Origin: Sphingomonas sp. CBMAI 2297
GTDB taxonomy: Bacteria > Pseudomonadota > Alphaproteobacteria > Sphingomonadales > Sphingomonadaceae
Assembly (NCBI RefSeq): GCF_029870595.1
Contig: NZ_JAPDIR010000002.1
Location: 372,001-436,000 of the forward strand
Direction of reading: 5' to 3'
Length of the DNA: 64,000 nt
Part shown: one piece after another, positions 43,064 to 52,187 of the stretch
Numbering within the stretch: position 1 is the first letter of the stretch
Layout of the letters: each line of letters begins with the position of its first letter
Made by a program: the position numbers and the translations under genes
Notes under the pieces: model-generated
Told to the model about the DNA's origin: nothing
Databases searched by the model: none
What the model saw: the letters and a program-made list of their open reading frames with translations, nothing else

Positions 43064-43477
43064 TCAGTCCAGCAGTTTCAGGGCGATCGGCAGCACATGG
43101 GTGTGGGTCATCGGGGCGAGCGGCAGCGCCTCGGCTTCGGCGATCGGCACCCATAGCGCCTCGGCGATCTCCGCCGCGGCGGCGGGCCGGTGCGCGACGG
43201 TGAGGTGGAACAGCTCCGCCTCCACCACGCGGCCCGGCTCGTTGGCGGCGGAGGCTTGGAAGCGGCCGACATAGGCGGGCTCCTCGACGGGGACCAGGCC
43301 GATCTCCTCGGCCAGCTCGCGGCGCAGCGCGTCGAGCGGCGTCTCGCCCGGCTCGATCTTGCCGCCGGCCTGCATATAGGCCGAAGTCCCGGTTTTCCGG
43401 ACCAGCAGCATGCGGCCCGCGCCGTCGTCGATCAGTGCGGCGGCGATGCGGATCGGCGGCATCTCCCCATCCGACAT
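43064..43477 (-). CDS. NUDIX hydrolase
   Basis: 137 residues. The NUDIX box reads GGKIEPGETPLDALRRELAE followed by EIGL, with all catalytic Glu present. Substrate (nucleotide sugar, dNTP or similar) is not predictable. ATG 43477 overlaps the mtgA stop as ATGA and is preferred over an ATG 12 bp earlier. Confidence 0.88.
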   Translation of the reverse strand: MSDGEMPPIRIAAALIDDGAGRMLLVRKTGTSAYMQAGGKIEPGETPLDALRRELAEEIGLVPVEEPAYVGRFQASAANEPGRVVEAELFHLTVAHRPAAAAEIAEALWVPIAEAEALPLAPMTHTHVLPIALKLLD

Positions 43478-44439
43478 CAGCGGACGCAATCGTCCAGCCC
43501 GTCACCTCGCACGGTGCCGATGCGGGCGGTTATCGCGTTCCCGTAGCGGCGGGTGAAGCCGCGCGGATCGATGCCGGCGCGCTTCTTGGGGAGGGGAAGG
43601 ACCGCGGCGATCTGGGCGGCCTCGCGAGGGGACAGGCGCGAGGCGTCGTGCTTGAAATAGCGCATCGCGCCGGCATTGACGCCATAGGTGCCGATCCCGG
43701 TCTCCGCGACGTTGAGATAGACTTCCATGATCCGCCGCTTGCCCCAGATATTCTCGATCAGGACAGTGAAATAGGCCTCCAGCGCCTTGCGGGCATAGCC
43801 GCCGCCCTGGAACAGGAAGACGTTCTTGGCGGTCTGCTGGCTGATCGTCGAGCCGCCGCGGATGCGGCCGCCCTTCTGGTTGCGGGCATAGGCCTGCTCG
43901 ATCGCCGTAAGGTCGAAGCCGTGATGGGTGCAGAAGCGCGCATCCTCGGCGGCGATCGCGGCGCGCGTCATGTTGGGATCGATCCTGTCGATCGACATCC
44001 AGCGCTTGGTAACGCCATGCCCTTCGAAGATGTCGCCGATCTGCGTCCAGGTGATGGGGGGCGGCACGAACCTGTAGATCACCACCATGCCGATCGAGAT
44101 GAGCAGAAAAGCCAGGATGGCCTTGAGGATCCAGAACAGGATGCGGCGCAGGAGGGGCTTGCGGGGCTTGGGCGCACGCTCTTCTTTCCCCGGCGAAGGC
44201 CGGGGAGAAGCTCGTGGAGGCGCCTCGCCGCGAGACGCGAAAGGGTCGGCCTCCTCACCCAGCGGGCGGAGATCCGGCATCGGCGGCGCGCCCAGCCCGG
44301 GGGGCTGCTGCGCCGTCGTCGCGCGCGGCGTCCAGTCGCGCGGACGCGGCGCCGATGCGGAAGGCGCCGGCGGGATGTCCGCCGGCGCCTCGGGCTGGCG
44401 CGGAGGCTCCGCGCCGGTATCGCGATCCTGATCCCCCAT
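43477..44439 (-). CDS. mtgA: Monofunctional peptidoglycan glycosyltransferase
   Basis: 320 residues. A Pro/Arg/Glu-rich cytoplasmic tail of about 100 residues precedes one membrane helix (FWILKAILAFLLISIGMVVIY) and a GT51 domain: AAEDARFCTHHGFD (catalytic Glu), GGSTISQQTAKNVFL, and KRRIMEVYLNVAETG. It polymerises lipid II in the periplasm. The N-terminal tail is unusually long for MtgA. Coupled to the NUDIX gene and 9 bp downstream of rpoH. Confidence 0.92.
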   Translation of the reverse strand: MGDQDRDTGAEPPRQPEAPADIPPAPSASAPRPRDWTPRATTAQQPPGLGAPPMPDLRPLGEEADPFASRGEAPPRASPRPSPGKEERAPKPRKPLLRRILFWILKAILAFLLISIGMVVIYRFVPPPITWTQIGDIFEGHGVTKRWMSIDRIDPNMTRAAIAAEDARFCTHHGFDLTAIEQAYARNQKGGRIRGGSTISQQTAKNVFLFQGGGYARKALEAYFTVLIENIWGKRRIMEVYLNVAETGIGTYGVNAGAMRYFKHDASRLSPREAAQIAAVLPLPKKRAGIDPRGFTRRYGNAITARIGTVRGDGLDDCVR

Positions 44440-44447
44440 GGCGCTCG

Positions 44448-45350
44448 TCAGGCGGTCAGCAGGCGCTTCTCGCCGGCGATGCGCATCATCGCCTTTTGCA
44501 GCTTCTCGAACGCGCGCACCTCGATCTGGCGGACGCGCTCGCGGCTGACGTCATAGACCTGCGAGAGCTCCTCGAGGGTCTTGGGATCGTCGGTGAGGCG
44601 GCGCTCGGTCAGGATGTGCCGCTCGCGCTCGTTGAGGTCCTCCATCGCCGACACGAGCATCTCGTGGCGGACGGTGGCTTCCTGGGCCTCGGCGACGCGC
44701 TCGTCCTGGAGCTGGTCCTCGTCGGCGAGCCAATCCTGCCACTGGCCCTCGCCATCCTCCCGCATCGGCACGTTGAGCGACGTGTCGCCGCCCATCGCCA
44801 TGCGGCGGTTCATCGACGTGACTTCCTCCTCGGTGACGCCCAGATCGGTGGCGATCTTGGCGACATGCTCGGGGGAAAGGTCGCCATCCTCGAACGCGTC
44901 GAGCTTGGCCTTCATCCGGCGCAGGTTGAAGAACAGCTTCTTCTGCGCCGCGGTGGTGCCCATCTTCACCAGGCTCCACGAGCGCAGGATGAATTCCTGG
45001 ATCGAGGCGCGGATCCACCACATGGCATAGGTCGCCAGGCGGAAGCCCCGATCGGGCTCGAACTTCTTCACGCCCTGCATCAGGCCGATATTGCCTTCCG
45101 AGATCAGCTCGGAGACGGGCAGGCCATAGCCGCGATAGCCCATGGCGATCTTCGCCACGAGGCGCAGGTGCGAGGTGACCAGCTGGGCCGCGGCATCGGT
45201 GTCGCCATGCTCCTGGAAGCGCTTGGCGAGCATGAACTCCTGCTCGGGGCTCAGGATCGGAAACTTCTTGATCTCGGCCAGATAGCGGTTGAGGCTGGCC
45301 TCACCACCAAGCGCGGGGATCGTCGCCGGGACGTTGCTTCCGCTTGCCAT
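44448..45350 (-). CDS. rpoH: RNA polymerase heat-shock sigma factor (sigma-32 type)
   Basis: 300 residues. Sigma-70 regions 2 (YAMWWIRASIQEFILRSWSLV) and 4 (LEELSQVYDVSRERVRQIEVRA), plus the RpoH box QKKLFFNLRR. Directs RNA polymerase to heat-shock promoters. ATG 45350 has a better-spaced GGGAGAA than the ATG at 45356. Upstream of mtgA and the NUDIX gene on the same strand. Confidence 0.95.
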   Translation of the reverse strand: MASGSNVPATIPALGGEASLNRYLAEIKKFPILSPEQEFMLAKRFQEHGDTDAAAQLVTSHLRLVAKIAMGYRGYGLPVSELISEGNIGLMQGVKKFEPDRGFRLATYAMWWIRASIQEFILRSWSLVKMGTTAAQKKLFFNLRRMKAKLDAFEDGDLSPEHVAKIATDLGVTEEEVTSMNRRMAMGGDTSLNVPMREDGEGQWQDWLADEDQLQDERVAEAQEATVRHEMLVSAMEDLNERERHILTERRLTDDPKTLEELSQVYDVSRERVRQIEVRAFEKLQKAMMRIAGEKRLLTA

Positions 45351-45408
45351 GATCATTTCTCCCTTTCACTTAAAGGGCGCGCGTGGCCAAGGCCAGCGCC
45401 GCCTGAAA

Positions 45409-46356
45409 TCATACGATGAGGTTATCGAACAGTTCCTGCATATCGGCAGGGATTTCGCTTTCGAACGCCAAAGCGGTGCTATCGATGGGGTGAATGAACC
45501 CCAGATGGGCCGCGTGCAAGGCCTGGCGCCGGAAATTCAAGGTTTCCAGAAGTTGACGGTGCCCCTTGCGGACACTGCCATAGACCGGATCGCCGACCAG
45601 CGGATGGCCCAAAGAAGCCATATGGACGCGCACCTGATGGGTACGGCCCGTTTCCAGCCGGCATTCGACCAGCGTCGCGTCCTGAAGTTCGCGAAGCTTG
45701 CGCCAATGCGTGACGGCGCGCTTCCCGTTCTTCACGATGGCGACCTTCTTGCGATTGTGCGGCGAACGCGCGAGCGGCGCATCCACCGTACCTTCGGATA
45801 GTCTCAAAAGTCCTGACACGATCGCACGATAGCGCCGGTCAATTGAATGGGACTTGAACTGTTTCGCCAATCCTTCGTGCGCGCGGTCGGTCTTGGCCGC
45901 GACCATCAGGCCCGACGTGTCCTTGTCGATCCGATGGACGATCCCCGGCCGCGCCACGCCGCCAATGCCCGAGAGCGAACCCCGGCAATGGTGGAGCAGC
46001 GCGTTGACCAGCGTTCCGTCGAGATTGCCCGCCGCCGGATGGACGACCAGCCCGGCCTGCTTGTCGATCACGATCAGATGCTCATCCTCGAACACCACCT
46101 TGAGCGGGATCTCCTGCGCTTCGTTGTGCGCCGGCTCGGGCTCGGGCACCGCGACGCTGAACAATGTGCCGGCGGGCGCCTTCCTTGCCGGATCGCGCAC
46201 GAGCCCCTGCGGACCGGTGACCGCGCCCGAGGAAATCAGCGCCTTCAGCCGTTCGCGTGACAGCGTCGGCACCGCGTCGGCGAGCGCACGATCCAGACGC
46301 CAGCCATCGGCTGTGTCCGCGATACGTGCCTCGATGATGGAAACCCCCGGATTCAT
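45409..46356 (-). CDS. rluD: RluD-type 23S rRNA pseudouridine synthase
   Basis: 315 residues. An N-terminal S4 domain (LSRERLKALISSGAVT) and the RluA-family catalytic block GIVHRIDKDTSGLMV with the essential Asp. RluD modifies helix 69 of 23S rRNA; other RluA members could not be excluded by sequence alone. It precedes rpoH by 52 bp on the same strand. Confidence 0.9.
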   Translation of the reverse strand: MNPGVSIIEARIADTADGWRLDRALADAVPTLSRERLKALISSGAVTGPQGLVRDPARKAPAGTLFSVAVPEPEPAHNEAQEIPLKVVFEDEHLIVIDKQAGLVVHPAAGNLDGTLVNALLHHCRGSLSGIGGVARPGIVHRIDKDTSGLMVAAKTDRAHEGLAKQFKSHSIDRRYRAIVSGLLRLSEGTVDAPLARSPHNRKKVAIVKNGKRAVTHWRKLRELQDATLVECRLETGRTHQVRVHMASLGHPLVGDPVYGSVRKGHRQLLETLNFRRQALHAAHLGFIHPIDSTALAFESEIPADMQELFDNLIV

Positions 46357-46399
46357 GTTTGACCTTAAATGGGGACGAGGTTCGCGATTTCAAGATCTG

Positions 46400-46411
46400 T
46401 ACCGATCGGTA
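46400..46411. promoter_or_regulatory. Palindrome TACCGATCGGTA upstream of rluD
   Basis: A perfect 12-bp dyad, flanked by TCTG before and CAGA after at greater distance. The 273-bp region 46357-46629 holds no gene; it also has an ATGTTGGA/TCCAACAT inverted repeat at 46449-46484. Confidence 0.4.
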
Positions 46412-46629
46412 TCCGACAGATTTCCGCGGGTTTCGGTATCCTGTCAAGATGTTGGAATCCCTGAGGCATGTCGGCATCCAACATTCTTCTCCCTGCAAGG
46501 GAGGGGAGCAGAAGAATCGAACTGGCCCGAATGTCGATACAGACCGGGCGCGCTCGCCCGATCGCGTCCTGTCGAGCAAAGCCCGGCCATGGATGACGAG
46601 CGCCGGGCCATGTCCTATCGTGGGCGGCG

Positions 46630-47028
46630 ATGCGCTTGCGAATTCCCATGGCCGTGCTCGATGCGATCCGACGGGAAGCCGTTCTTGCCGCGCCGCTTGA
46701 GGCGTGCGGATTGCTGTTCGGTGGGGACAGCGCAATCACCAGCTATCAAGCTGTTGAAAATGTGGACGAAGCGCCGGATAGGCATTTCGAGATCGATCCT
46801 GCCGCGCTGTTCGCAGCGCTTCGAGCCGAGCGCGGGGGCGGGCCGAAGCTCCTGGGCTATTGGCATTCGCATCCGAGCGGCGACGCGGCCCCTTCGGTCA
46901 CCGATGCGGCGATGGCTGCCCCCGACGGCAAGCTCTGGCTGATCGTCGGGGGCGATACCGTCACCGCCTGGCGCGCCGTGGAGGGGGGAGCGCTCCACGG
47001 GCGTTTCGATCCGGTCGCGATCGACTGA
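46630..47028 (+). CDS. JAMM/MPN metallopeptidase (Mov34 family, M67)
   Basis: 132 residues. Catalytic Glu24 (PLEACG) and the JAMM motif H79-S-H81-P ... S89 ... D92 are complete. Bacterial members cleave small ubiquitin-like or sulfur-carrier protein conjugates, or peptidoglycan; the target here is unknown and no partner E1-like or ThiS-like gene is nearby. Confidence 0.88.
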   Translation: MRLRIPMAVLDAIRREAVLAAPLEACGLLFGGDSAITSYQAVENVDEAPDRHFEIDPAALFAALRAERGGGPKLLGYWHSHPSGDAAPSVTDAAMAAPDGKLWLIVGGDTVTAWRAVEGGALHGRFDPVAID

Positions 47029-47032
47029 CCGC

Positions 47033-47485
47033 TCAGTTGCCGGGGGCCGGGGTGGCCGGCGCCGCGGGCTGTCCCGACGGCGGGGGCGGCGGCGGGCCGA
47101 AGCGGCGATGCGGGCCATTGGGACCGCCCGGGCCTTCGCGGCCGGGCCCGAAGCCGGGGCCGCGATGCGGCCCGCCGTGCTGCCAGCCATGGCGATGGCG
47201 GCGGTGCATGCGTTCCTCGAAACGGCCGAAGCGCAGTTCCTGGCGCGAGATCTTGCCGTCCTTGTTGACGTCGAAGCGATCGAAACGCGCTGCGGCGGCC
47301 TTCATCCATTCGTCGCGGCTGATCATGCCGTCCTTGTTGGCGTCCATCGGATTGTGATGGGGGCGACGCGCGGCCTGGGCCTTGGGTGCCGTCTGGTCCT
47401 GCTGCGCCGGGGCGGCCATTGCGGCGCCTCCGCCGAACGTGATCGCGCCAGCAGCGAGCAGCGCGGCGAGCTTGAGTCTCTTCAT
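47033..47485 (-). CDS. Secreted EF-hand protein
   Basis: 150 residues from ATG 47485. Signal peptide to about MAAPA. Two EF loops: DANKDGMISRDEW and DVNKDGKISRQEL, with the usual Asp/Asn/Glu ligands. A His/Gly/Pro-rich tail follows. It probably buffers or senses calcium in the periplasm. Confidence 0.85.
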   Translation of the reverse strand: MKRLKLAALLAAGAITFGGGAAMAAPAQQDQTAPKAQAARRPHHNPMDANKDGMISRDEWMKAAAARFDRFDVNKDGKISRQELRFGRFEERMHRRHRHGWQHGGPHRGPGFGPGREGPGGPNGPHRRFGPPPPPPSGQPAAPATPAPGN

Positions 47486-47640
47486 GCCTTTTCTCCGCCC
47501 CAGTGACGTCTGGGTGGGGAAGGGGATAGGCGGCACCTGTCGCGAAGGTTTCTCGGCCGGGGGGCGAAATTGTCGCAACTTGTCGGCGGCCGGGGCGGAT
47601 CGGCGTTTGGAGTGCAAGAATAGCGACGGCCCCATCTACA

Positions 47641-47739
47641 CCGTCACCCGGCCTTGTGCCGGGGTCCACGGTGCCTCAAGTCCAACCTGGGAGCTTCTCG
47701 CTGACCTCCCGATGGACCTTGGCACAAGGCCGGGGTGAC
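47641..47739. repeat. Dispersed repeat forming a long hairpin
   Basis: Arms GTCACCCGGCCTTGTGCCG and GGCACAAGGCCGGGGTGAC, with inner GGTCCA/TGGACC; about 99 bp. It lies in the gap before the histidine kinase's 3' end. Confidence 0.7.
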
Positions 47740-47777
47740 AAACAGGGGAGCGCGAAGCGCCCAAATGTCGATTGCGC

Positions 47778-49763
47778 CTAACGGGCGTTCGCGCCGTCCT
47801 CGTCCAGGGTCGGCAGGGTGAAGGTGAAGATGGCGCCGCCGCCGGGGATGTTCTCGGCGGAGAAGACGCCGCCGTGCAGCTCGATGATGCGCTTCGAGAT
47901 CGATAGGCCGATTCCCATGCCCTCGCTCGTCCGGCTGGCCGAGAAGCGCTGGAAGAGGCGGGCGAGCGTCTCGGGCGGAAGGCCGGGCCCATTGTCGCGG
48001 CAGCGCAGCTCGACCATGGGGCCGTCGATCTGCCGGGCGGTGACCCAGATCCGCGGATCCCGCTGCCCGCTCGCGCGCAGCGCTTCCACGGCATTGCGCA
48101 TCAGGTTGACCAGCACCTGCTGGATCTGGATGCGGTCGACAAAGGCGCACAGGCCGGCCGGCGCGACGTCGCAGTCGATCTGGGCGGCGAGGCGGCTCGA
48201 TCCGACCAGCACGAGCCGGGCCGCGTCCTCGATCATCGGGCGGAGCGGCTCCACGCTCCGCTCGGTGTCGTTGCGCTCGGTGAAGCTGCGCACGCGGCGG
48301 ATGATCTCGCCGGCCTGCATCACTTGCTCGCGGGCATGGTCCACCATCTCGGTGCCCGGGCCCTCGGCCCCGGTGCTCCGCGCGAGCATGGCGACCGCCG
48401 AGAGATAGTTGGCGGCGGCGGTGAGCGGCTGGTTGAGCTCGTGCGCAAGATCGGCCGCGGCTTCGCCCATCGCGCTCTGGCGCGCGAGATGGGCGAGCTC
48501 GGCGTTGAGCTGGGCGACCTGATCCTCGACGCCGAACTGCGCCGACATGTCGCGCACGAAGATGGTCAGGCACGCCATGTCCTCCGCCTGCACCCGGCCG
48601 GCGCGCGCCTCGAGCGGGAAGAGCGAGCCGTCGCTGCGCAGCCCGACGGCGCTGAGCGGCTCGGCATTCCATGGATCCAGCTCGCGCTCGCGCAGGTCCG
48701 CCAGTTCCTGGCGGGTGCGCTCCGCATGCGCCGGCGGCGAGAGGAGGGTGACCGTCTCGCCGACGACCTGCCCGGCGCGATAGCCCCACAGCCGCTCGGC
48801 GGCGGGGCTGAAGTCGAGGATCGTGCCTTCCTCGTCGATCAGGATCACGGCGTCGGGCACCATCATCAGCACCGCGCTCAGCTTCGCCTCGCGGATCGCC
48901 AGCGCCCGGCGCTGCGCGTCGGCATGGCCGATCGCGCGCATCAGCACGCCCGCCAGGATCACGACATTGGCGGCGAGCACGACGAACTGGGCCGCGCCGA
49001 AGCCGAGCAGGTCCGCCTGATAGGCCGCGAAGCCGAGCAGCGAGGGTATGGCGGGCAGGATGATGACCGCCGGCGCCAGCCGCACCAGCAGGTGCCATCC
49101 CCGCTCATTGGGCTCGCGCCCCATCGCGTAGAGGATGAGCCCCGCGGCGGGGAGCAGGGCGAGGGCGCTCGAGATCGCCGAGCGCCCGAGAAAGGCGGGC
49201 GAGATGCCGCCCGGCTCGCTGACGAGCGCAGTCGTCGCCAGCAGGGTGAGCGCCACCGTTCCGCTCGCCAGGATGATGCCGATGACACGGTAGATCCGGC
49301 GATCCACGGTAACGGCGAGCGCGGCGAGCCCGCCCAGCGCCTGCACCGCCACTGTGCCGCCCGGGCTGAGACCGTCGTTGCGCACGCCCAGGCGCTGCAC
49401 CGCCTCGAAGAAGAACAGGCGCTCCACGGCGATGGCGCCGGTGAGATACTGGAAGGTGATCAGGCTGAGCAGTATCGCCGCCGGGGTGGCGGCGAGGCGC
49501 GCCAGCCGCGCATGGCCGCTGACCGCGAGGAGCGCCGCCAGGGTCACGCTGCAGCCGTTGATCGCGCTGAGCGGGGCGACGGCATAATGGGGATCGCCGA
49601 AGCCCCGCAGCACCGGCACGTTCAGCAGCCAGCCGAGCAGCGGCAGCGACAGGACGATGCAGCCGATCCCGGTCATCCATTGCGGCAGGGCCGCCGCGCC
49701 GGGACCGGGCCGGCTCGGGTCCGGAATCGTGCTGTTTTCCCTGTTTGCGGCCCTGCTAGTCAT
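47778..49763 (-). CDS. PAS-domain membrane histidine kinase
   Basis: 661 residues from ATG 49763. About eight hydrophobic segments fill residues 30-290, then a PAS domain (VPDAVILIDEEGTILDFSPA, GYRAGQVVGE), a HisKA domain with DLAHELNQPLTA around residue 440, and an HATPase with NLMRNAVEAL, DNGPGLP and GMGIGLSISK. The kinase part resembles FixL. No cognate response regulator is adjacent; cytoplasmic phosphotransfer to a distant partner is likely. Confidence 0.9.
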   Translation of the reverse strand: MTSRAANRENSTIPDPSRPGPGAAALPQWMTGIGCIVLSLPLLGWLLNVPVLRGFGDPHYAVAPLSAINGCSVTLAALLAVSGHARLARLAATPAAILLSLITFQYLTGAIAVERLFFFEAVQRLGVRNDGLSPGGTVAVQALGGLAALAVTVDRRIYRVIGIILASGTVALTLLATTALVSEPGGISPAFLGRSAISSALALLPAAGLILYAMGREPNERGWHLLVRLAPAVIILPAIPSLLGFAAYQADLLGFGAAQFVVLAANVVILAGVLMRAIGHADAQRRALAIREAKLSAVLMMVPDAVILIDEEGTILDFSPAAERLWGYRAGQVVGETVTLLSPPAHAERTRQELADLRERELDPWNAEPLSAVGLRSDGSLFPLEARAGRVQAEDMACLTIFVRDMSAQFGVEDQVAQLNAELAHLARQSAMGEAAADLAHELNQPLTAAANYLSAVAMLARSTGAEGPGTEMVDHAREQVMQAGEIIRRVRSFTERNDTERSVEPLRPMIEDAARLVLVGSSRLAAQIDCDVAPAGLCAFVDRIQIQQVLVNLMRNAVEALRASGQRDPRIWVTARQIDGPMVELRCRDNGPGLPPETLARLFQRFSASRTSEGMGIGLSISKRIIELHGGVFSAENIPGGGAIFTFTLPTLDEDGANAR

Positions 49764-49908
49764 GGATCGTTCCAGGTACCGGGCCACCGCCTGCCCGCCC
49801 GCATTGTAGCAGCAAGCGGCGCGGGGTGCGTAATCCGGAAAAACCGCAGGTCGCCGGGGAACGTTTCGGCGGCGCAACCCGTTGATGGACGAACGCTAAA
49901 TGGAGAGC

Positions 49909-50061
49909 ATGCAGATGCTTTGGACCATCGTCGTCGTCCTGCTGATCCTCTGGCTGCTGGGCTTCACCTTCCACGTTGCCGGCGGGATCATTCACCTCCT
50001 CCTGGTGATCGCCGTCGTGATCGGCCTGATCCAGCTCTTCACCGGGCGGAAAGTGGTCTAG
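49909..50061 (+). CDS. Small membrane protein, lmo0937 family
   Basis: 50 residues. Two membrane segments (MLWTIVVVLLILWLLGF and IIHLLLVIAVVIGLIQLF) and the closing FTGRK fit the lmo0937 family, known only as abundant small membrane proteins. GGAGAG precedes ATG 49909; an in-frame ATG at 49900 lacks one. Confidence 0.75.
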   Translation: MQMLWTIVVVLLILWLLGFTFHVAGGIIHLLLVIAVVIGLIQLFTGRKVV

Positions 50062-50065
50062 GGTC

Positions 50066-51349
50066 CTAGGGCGCCTCGTCGCCCGCCGGCCCCAGATAGG
50101 CGTCGCCATAGACGGCGCGGCGGAAGTCGCGGTGCAGCGTCGCCTGGAAGGGCTTGGTCTGGACGAAGAACACTGCGGCGAGCCGGTTCGCCGGATCGAC
50201 CCAGAATAGCGTCGAGGCCGCGCCGTCCCAGAAGAACTCGCCGACCGTGCCGCGATTCTCGTCGGGCGTCCTCGCCCGGCCGGTGCGCACCGCGAAATCG
50301 ATGCCGAAGCCGACATTGCCCTTGCCCGGCAGCCAGGACCTGTCGGCAATGCGCGGATCGAGCTGATCGGTCGCCATCAGCCGCACGGTGGACGGCCGCA
50401 GGACGCGCACGCCGTCCAGGCTCCCCTGGCCCAGCAGCATGCGGGCGAAGCGCATATAGTCGTCGATCGGCGCGACGATGCCGGCGCCGCCCATCGTCAT
50501 CGCCGGCCGGGGGAAGTTGCGCGCGCGGGTCACGGCGTCGGGCTCGCGGACCAGCTTGCCGTCCGCGCCAAGCACATAGGTGGCGGCGAACCGGTCGAGC
50601 CGCTCCATCGGCTGGGTCCAGCCCGCCTGCTTCATGCCGAGCGGCTCGAGGACGTGCTCGCGGACATATTCCTCGAACTTCCGGCCCGACAGCCGCTCGA
50701 CCAGCAGCGCCTGCACGTCCACCGCCGAGCTGTATCGCCATGCGCTGCCGGGATCGAAGAGCAGCGGCACATGGGCGAGGCGGCGGCCGAACTCGGCCAG
50801 GTCATGATCCAGGCCGAGCGGGTCGGCGGCGGCAAAGGCCTTCTCCGCCGGGCTCGGCCCGTCGCCATAGGCGAAGCCGGCGGTGTGGCGCAGCACGTCG
50901 CGGATCGTCACCGGGCGGCTCGCCGGGCGCCAGAGCGGCCGCCCCGCGGCATCGGTGCCGTCCTGGACCAGCATGGTCGCGAATTCGGGGAGATAGCGGG
51001 AAAGGGGATCGTCGAGGCCGAACCGGCCCTGCTCCCATAGCTGCATCAGCGCGACCCCGGTGACCGGCTTGGTCATCGAATAGATCTGGACGAGCGTGTC
51101 GCGCCGCATCGGCCGGTTCGCTTCGCGATCGGCCAGGCCGGCGCCGCCGAAATAGGCTTCGCGCCCGTCCTTCCACACCAGTGCCGAGACGCCGGCCGCG
51201 CGGCCGCTCGCCACCATGTCGGCCAGCGCGCGATCGATGCGGGCCTTGTCGATGCGGAGATCCGTGCCGGTGGCGGCCCGTTCCTGCGCCGGCGCGGGCA
51301 GGGGCGCGGCGAGCAGCAGGGCGGCGAGCAGGGGCAGGGCCGATCGCAT
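50066..51349 (-). CDS. Secreted serine hydrolase (beta-lactamase family)
   Basis: 427 residues from ATG 51349. Signal peptide MRSALPLLAALLLAAPLPAPA. S91-M-T-K94 is the S-x-x-K motif and YSSAVDVQALL the Y-x-S/N element. It is similar in type to EstB-like esterases. It lies 4 bp from the small lmo0937 gene, on the opposite strand, and is divergent from chpT. Confidence 0.88.
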   Translation of the reverse strand: MRSALPLLAALLLAAPLPAPAQERAATGTDLRIDKARIDRALADMVASGRAAGVSALVWKDGREAYFGGAGLADREANRPMRRDTLVQIYSMTKPVTGVALMQLWEQGRFGLDDPLSRYLPEFATMLVQDGTDAAGRPLWRPASRPVTIRDVLRHTAGFAYGDGPSPAEKAFAAADPLGLDHDLAEFGRRLAHVPLLFDPGSAWRYSSAVDVQALLVERLSGRKFEEYVREHVLEPLGMKQAGWTQPMERLDRFAATYVLGADGKLVREPDAVTRARNFPRPAMTMGGAGIVAPIDDYMRFARMLLGQGSLDGVRVLRPSTVRLMATDQLDPRIADRSWLPGKGNVGFGIDFAVRTGRARTPDENRGTVGEFFWDGAASTLFWVDPANRLAAVFFVQTKPFQATLHRDFRRAVYGDAYLGPAGDEAP

Positions 51350-51464
51350 GGTCTCTCCCGTGTTTTCCGGGAATGGTAGCGTTGCCGGGATGGCGCGTAC
51401 AGGCGCGCTTGCAGCATGGCGCGCCCTGCGCCAAAGAGGCTGCACCTGCGGGGGAGCAAGCATC

Positions 51465-52109
51465 TTGAACATCAGCCCGACCGATTTCGCCAGCCTGCTC
51501 TGCTCGCGGCTCTGCCACGATCTGCTGAGCCCGGTGGGCGCGCTCAACAACGGGCTGGAGCTGCTCGCCGACGAGCATGATCCCGAGATGCGCGCCCGCT
51601 GCCTGGAGCTGCTCAACGAAAGCGCCAAGGCGAGCGCCAACAAGCTGAAGTTCTTCCGCCTGGCCTTTGGCGCGGCGGGCGGCTTCGGCGAGACGGTCGA
51701 CACGCGCGAGGCGCAGGCGGCGATCGAGGGGCTGTTCGGCGAGAACCACCGCGTCAATGTCGGCTGGATGGTCGAGGATCCGGTGCTGCCCAAGCAGGCG
51801 ATCAAGGTGCTGATGAACCTGGCGCTGATCGGCGGCGATGCGCTGATCCGCGGCGGCCAGCTCGATATCGGCGCCGAGATCGTCGACGGCCAGATCGAGA
51901 TCGTGGTGCGCGCCGACGGCCCGCGCATCGTGCTCGACCCCGAGCTGCGCGGCGCGCTGGCCGGCGGCAAGGACGACATGCCGATCACGCCGCGCGCGGC
52001 GGCGGCCTATCTGATCCACGCGCTGGTCACCCAGGGCGGCGGCATGCTCCAGGTGAGCCCGCCCGATGCCGAGGTGCTCCTGTTCGGGGCATCGTTCCGG
52101 GTGGGTTGA
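51465..52109 (+). CDS. chpT: Histidine phosphotransferase ChpT
   Basis: 214 residues from TTG 51465. FASLLCSRLCHDLLSPVGALNNGLELL carries the phosphorylated His and the Asn of the helical hairpin; a degenerate ATPase-like C-terminal domain follows (DGQIEIVVRADGPR). In alphaproteobacteria ChpT relays phosphate from CckA to CtrA and CpdR. CckA is not in the window; the nearby PAS kinase is a different type. No ATG fits near the start. Confidence 0.85.
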   Translation: MNISPTDFASLLCSRLCHDLLSPVGALNNGLELLADEHDPEMRARCLELLNESAKASANKLKFFRLAFGAAGGFGETVDTREAQAAIEGLFGENHRVNVGWMVEDPVLPKQAIKVLMNLALIGGDALIRGGQLDIGAEIVDGQIEIVVRADGPRIVLDPELRGALAGGKDDMPITPRAAAAYLIHALVTQGGGMLQVSPPDAEVLLFGASFRVG

Positions 52110-52113
52110 GAAT

Positions 52114-52135
52114 TTCGACTACGGTTGTAGTTGAA
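52114..52135. promoter_or_regulatory. BlaI/MecI-like operator
   Basis: TTCGACTAC and GTAGTTGAA are 9-bp inverted arms with one mismatch, separated by GGTT. The core ACTAC-N4-GTAGT resembles operators of BlaI/MecI/CopY-family repressors. It lies 53 bp upstream of a beta-lactamase-family gene. No such repressor is in the window. Confidence 0.5.
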
Positions 52136-52187
52136 TGGCGTGCATCGGCGTGACATGCTCGCGGCGTCGCCGGTGAGGGAGCTGCGC

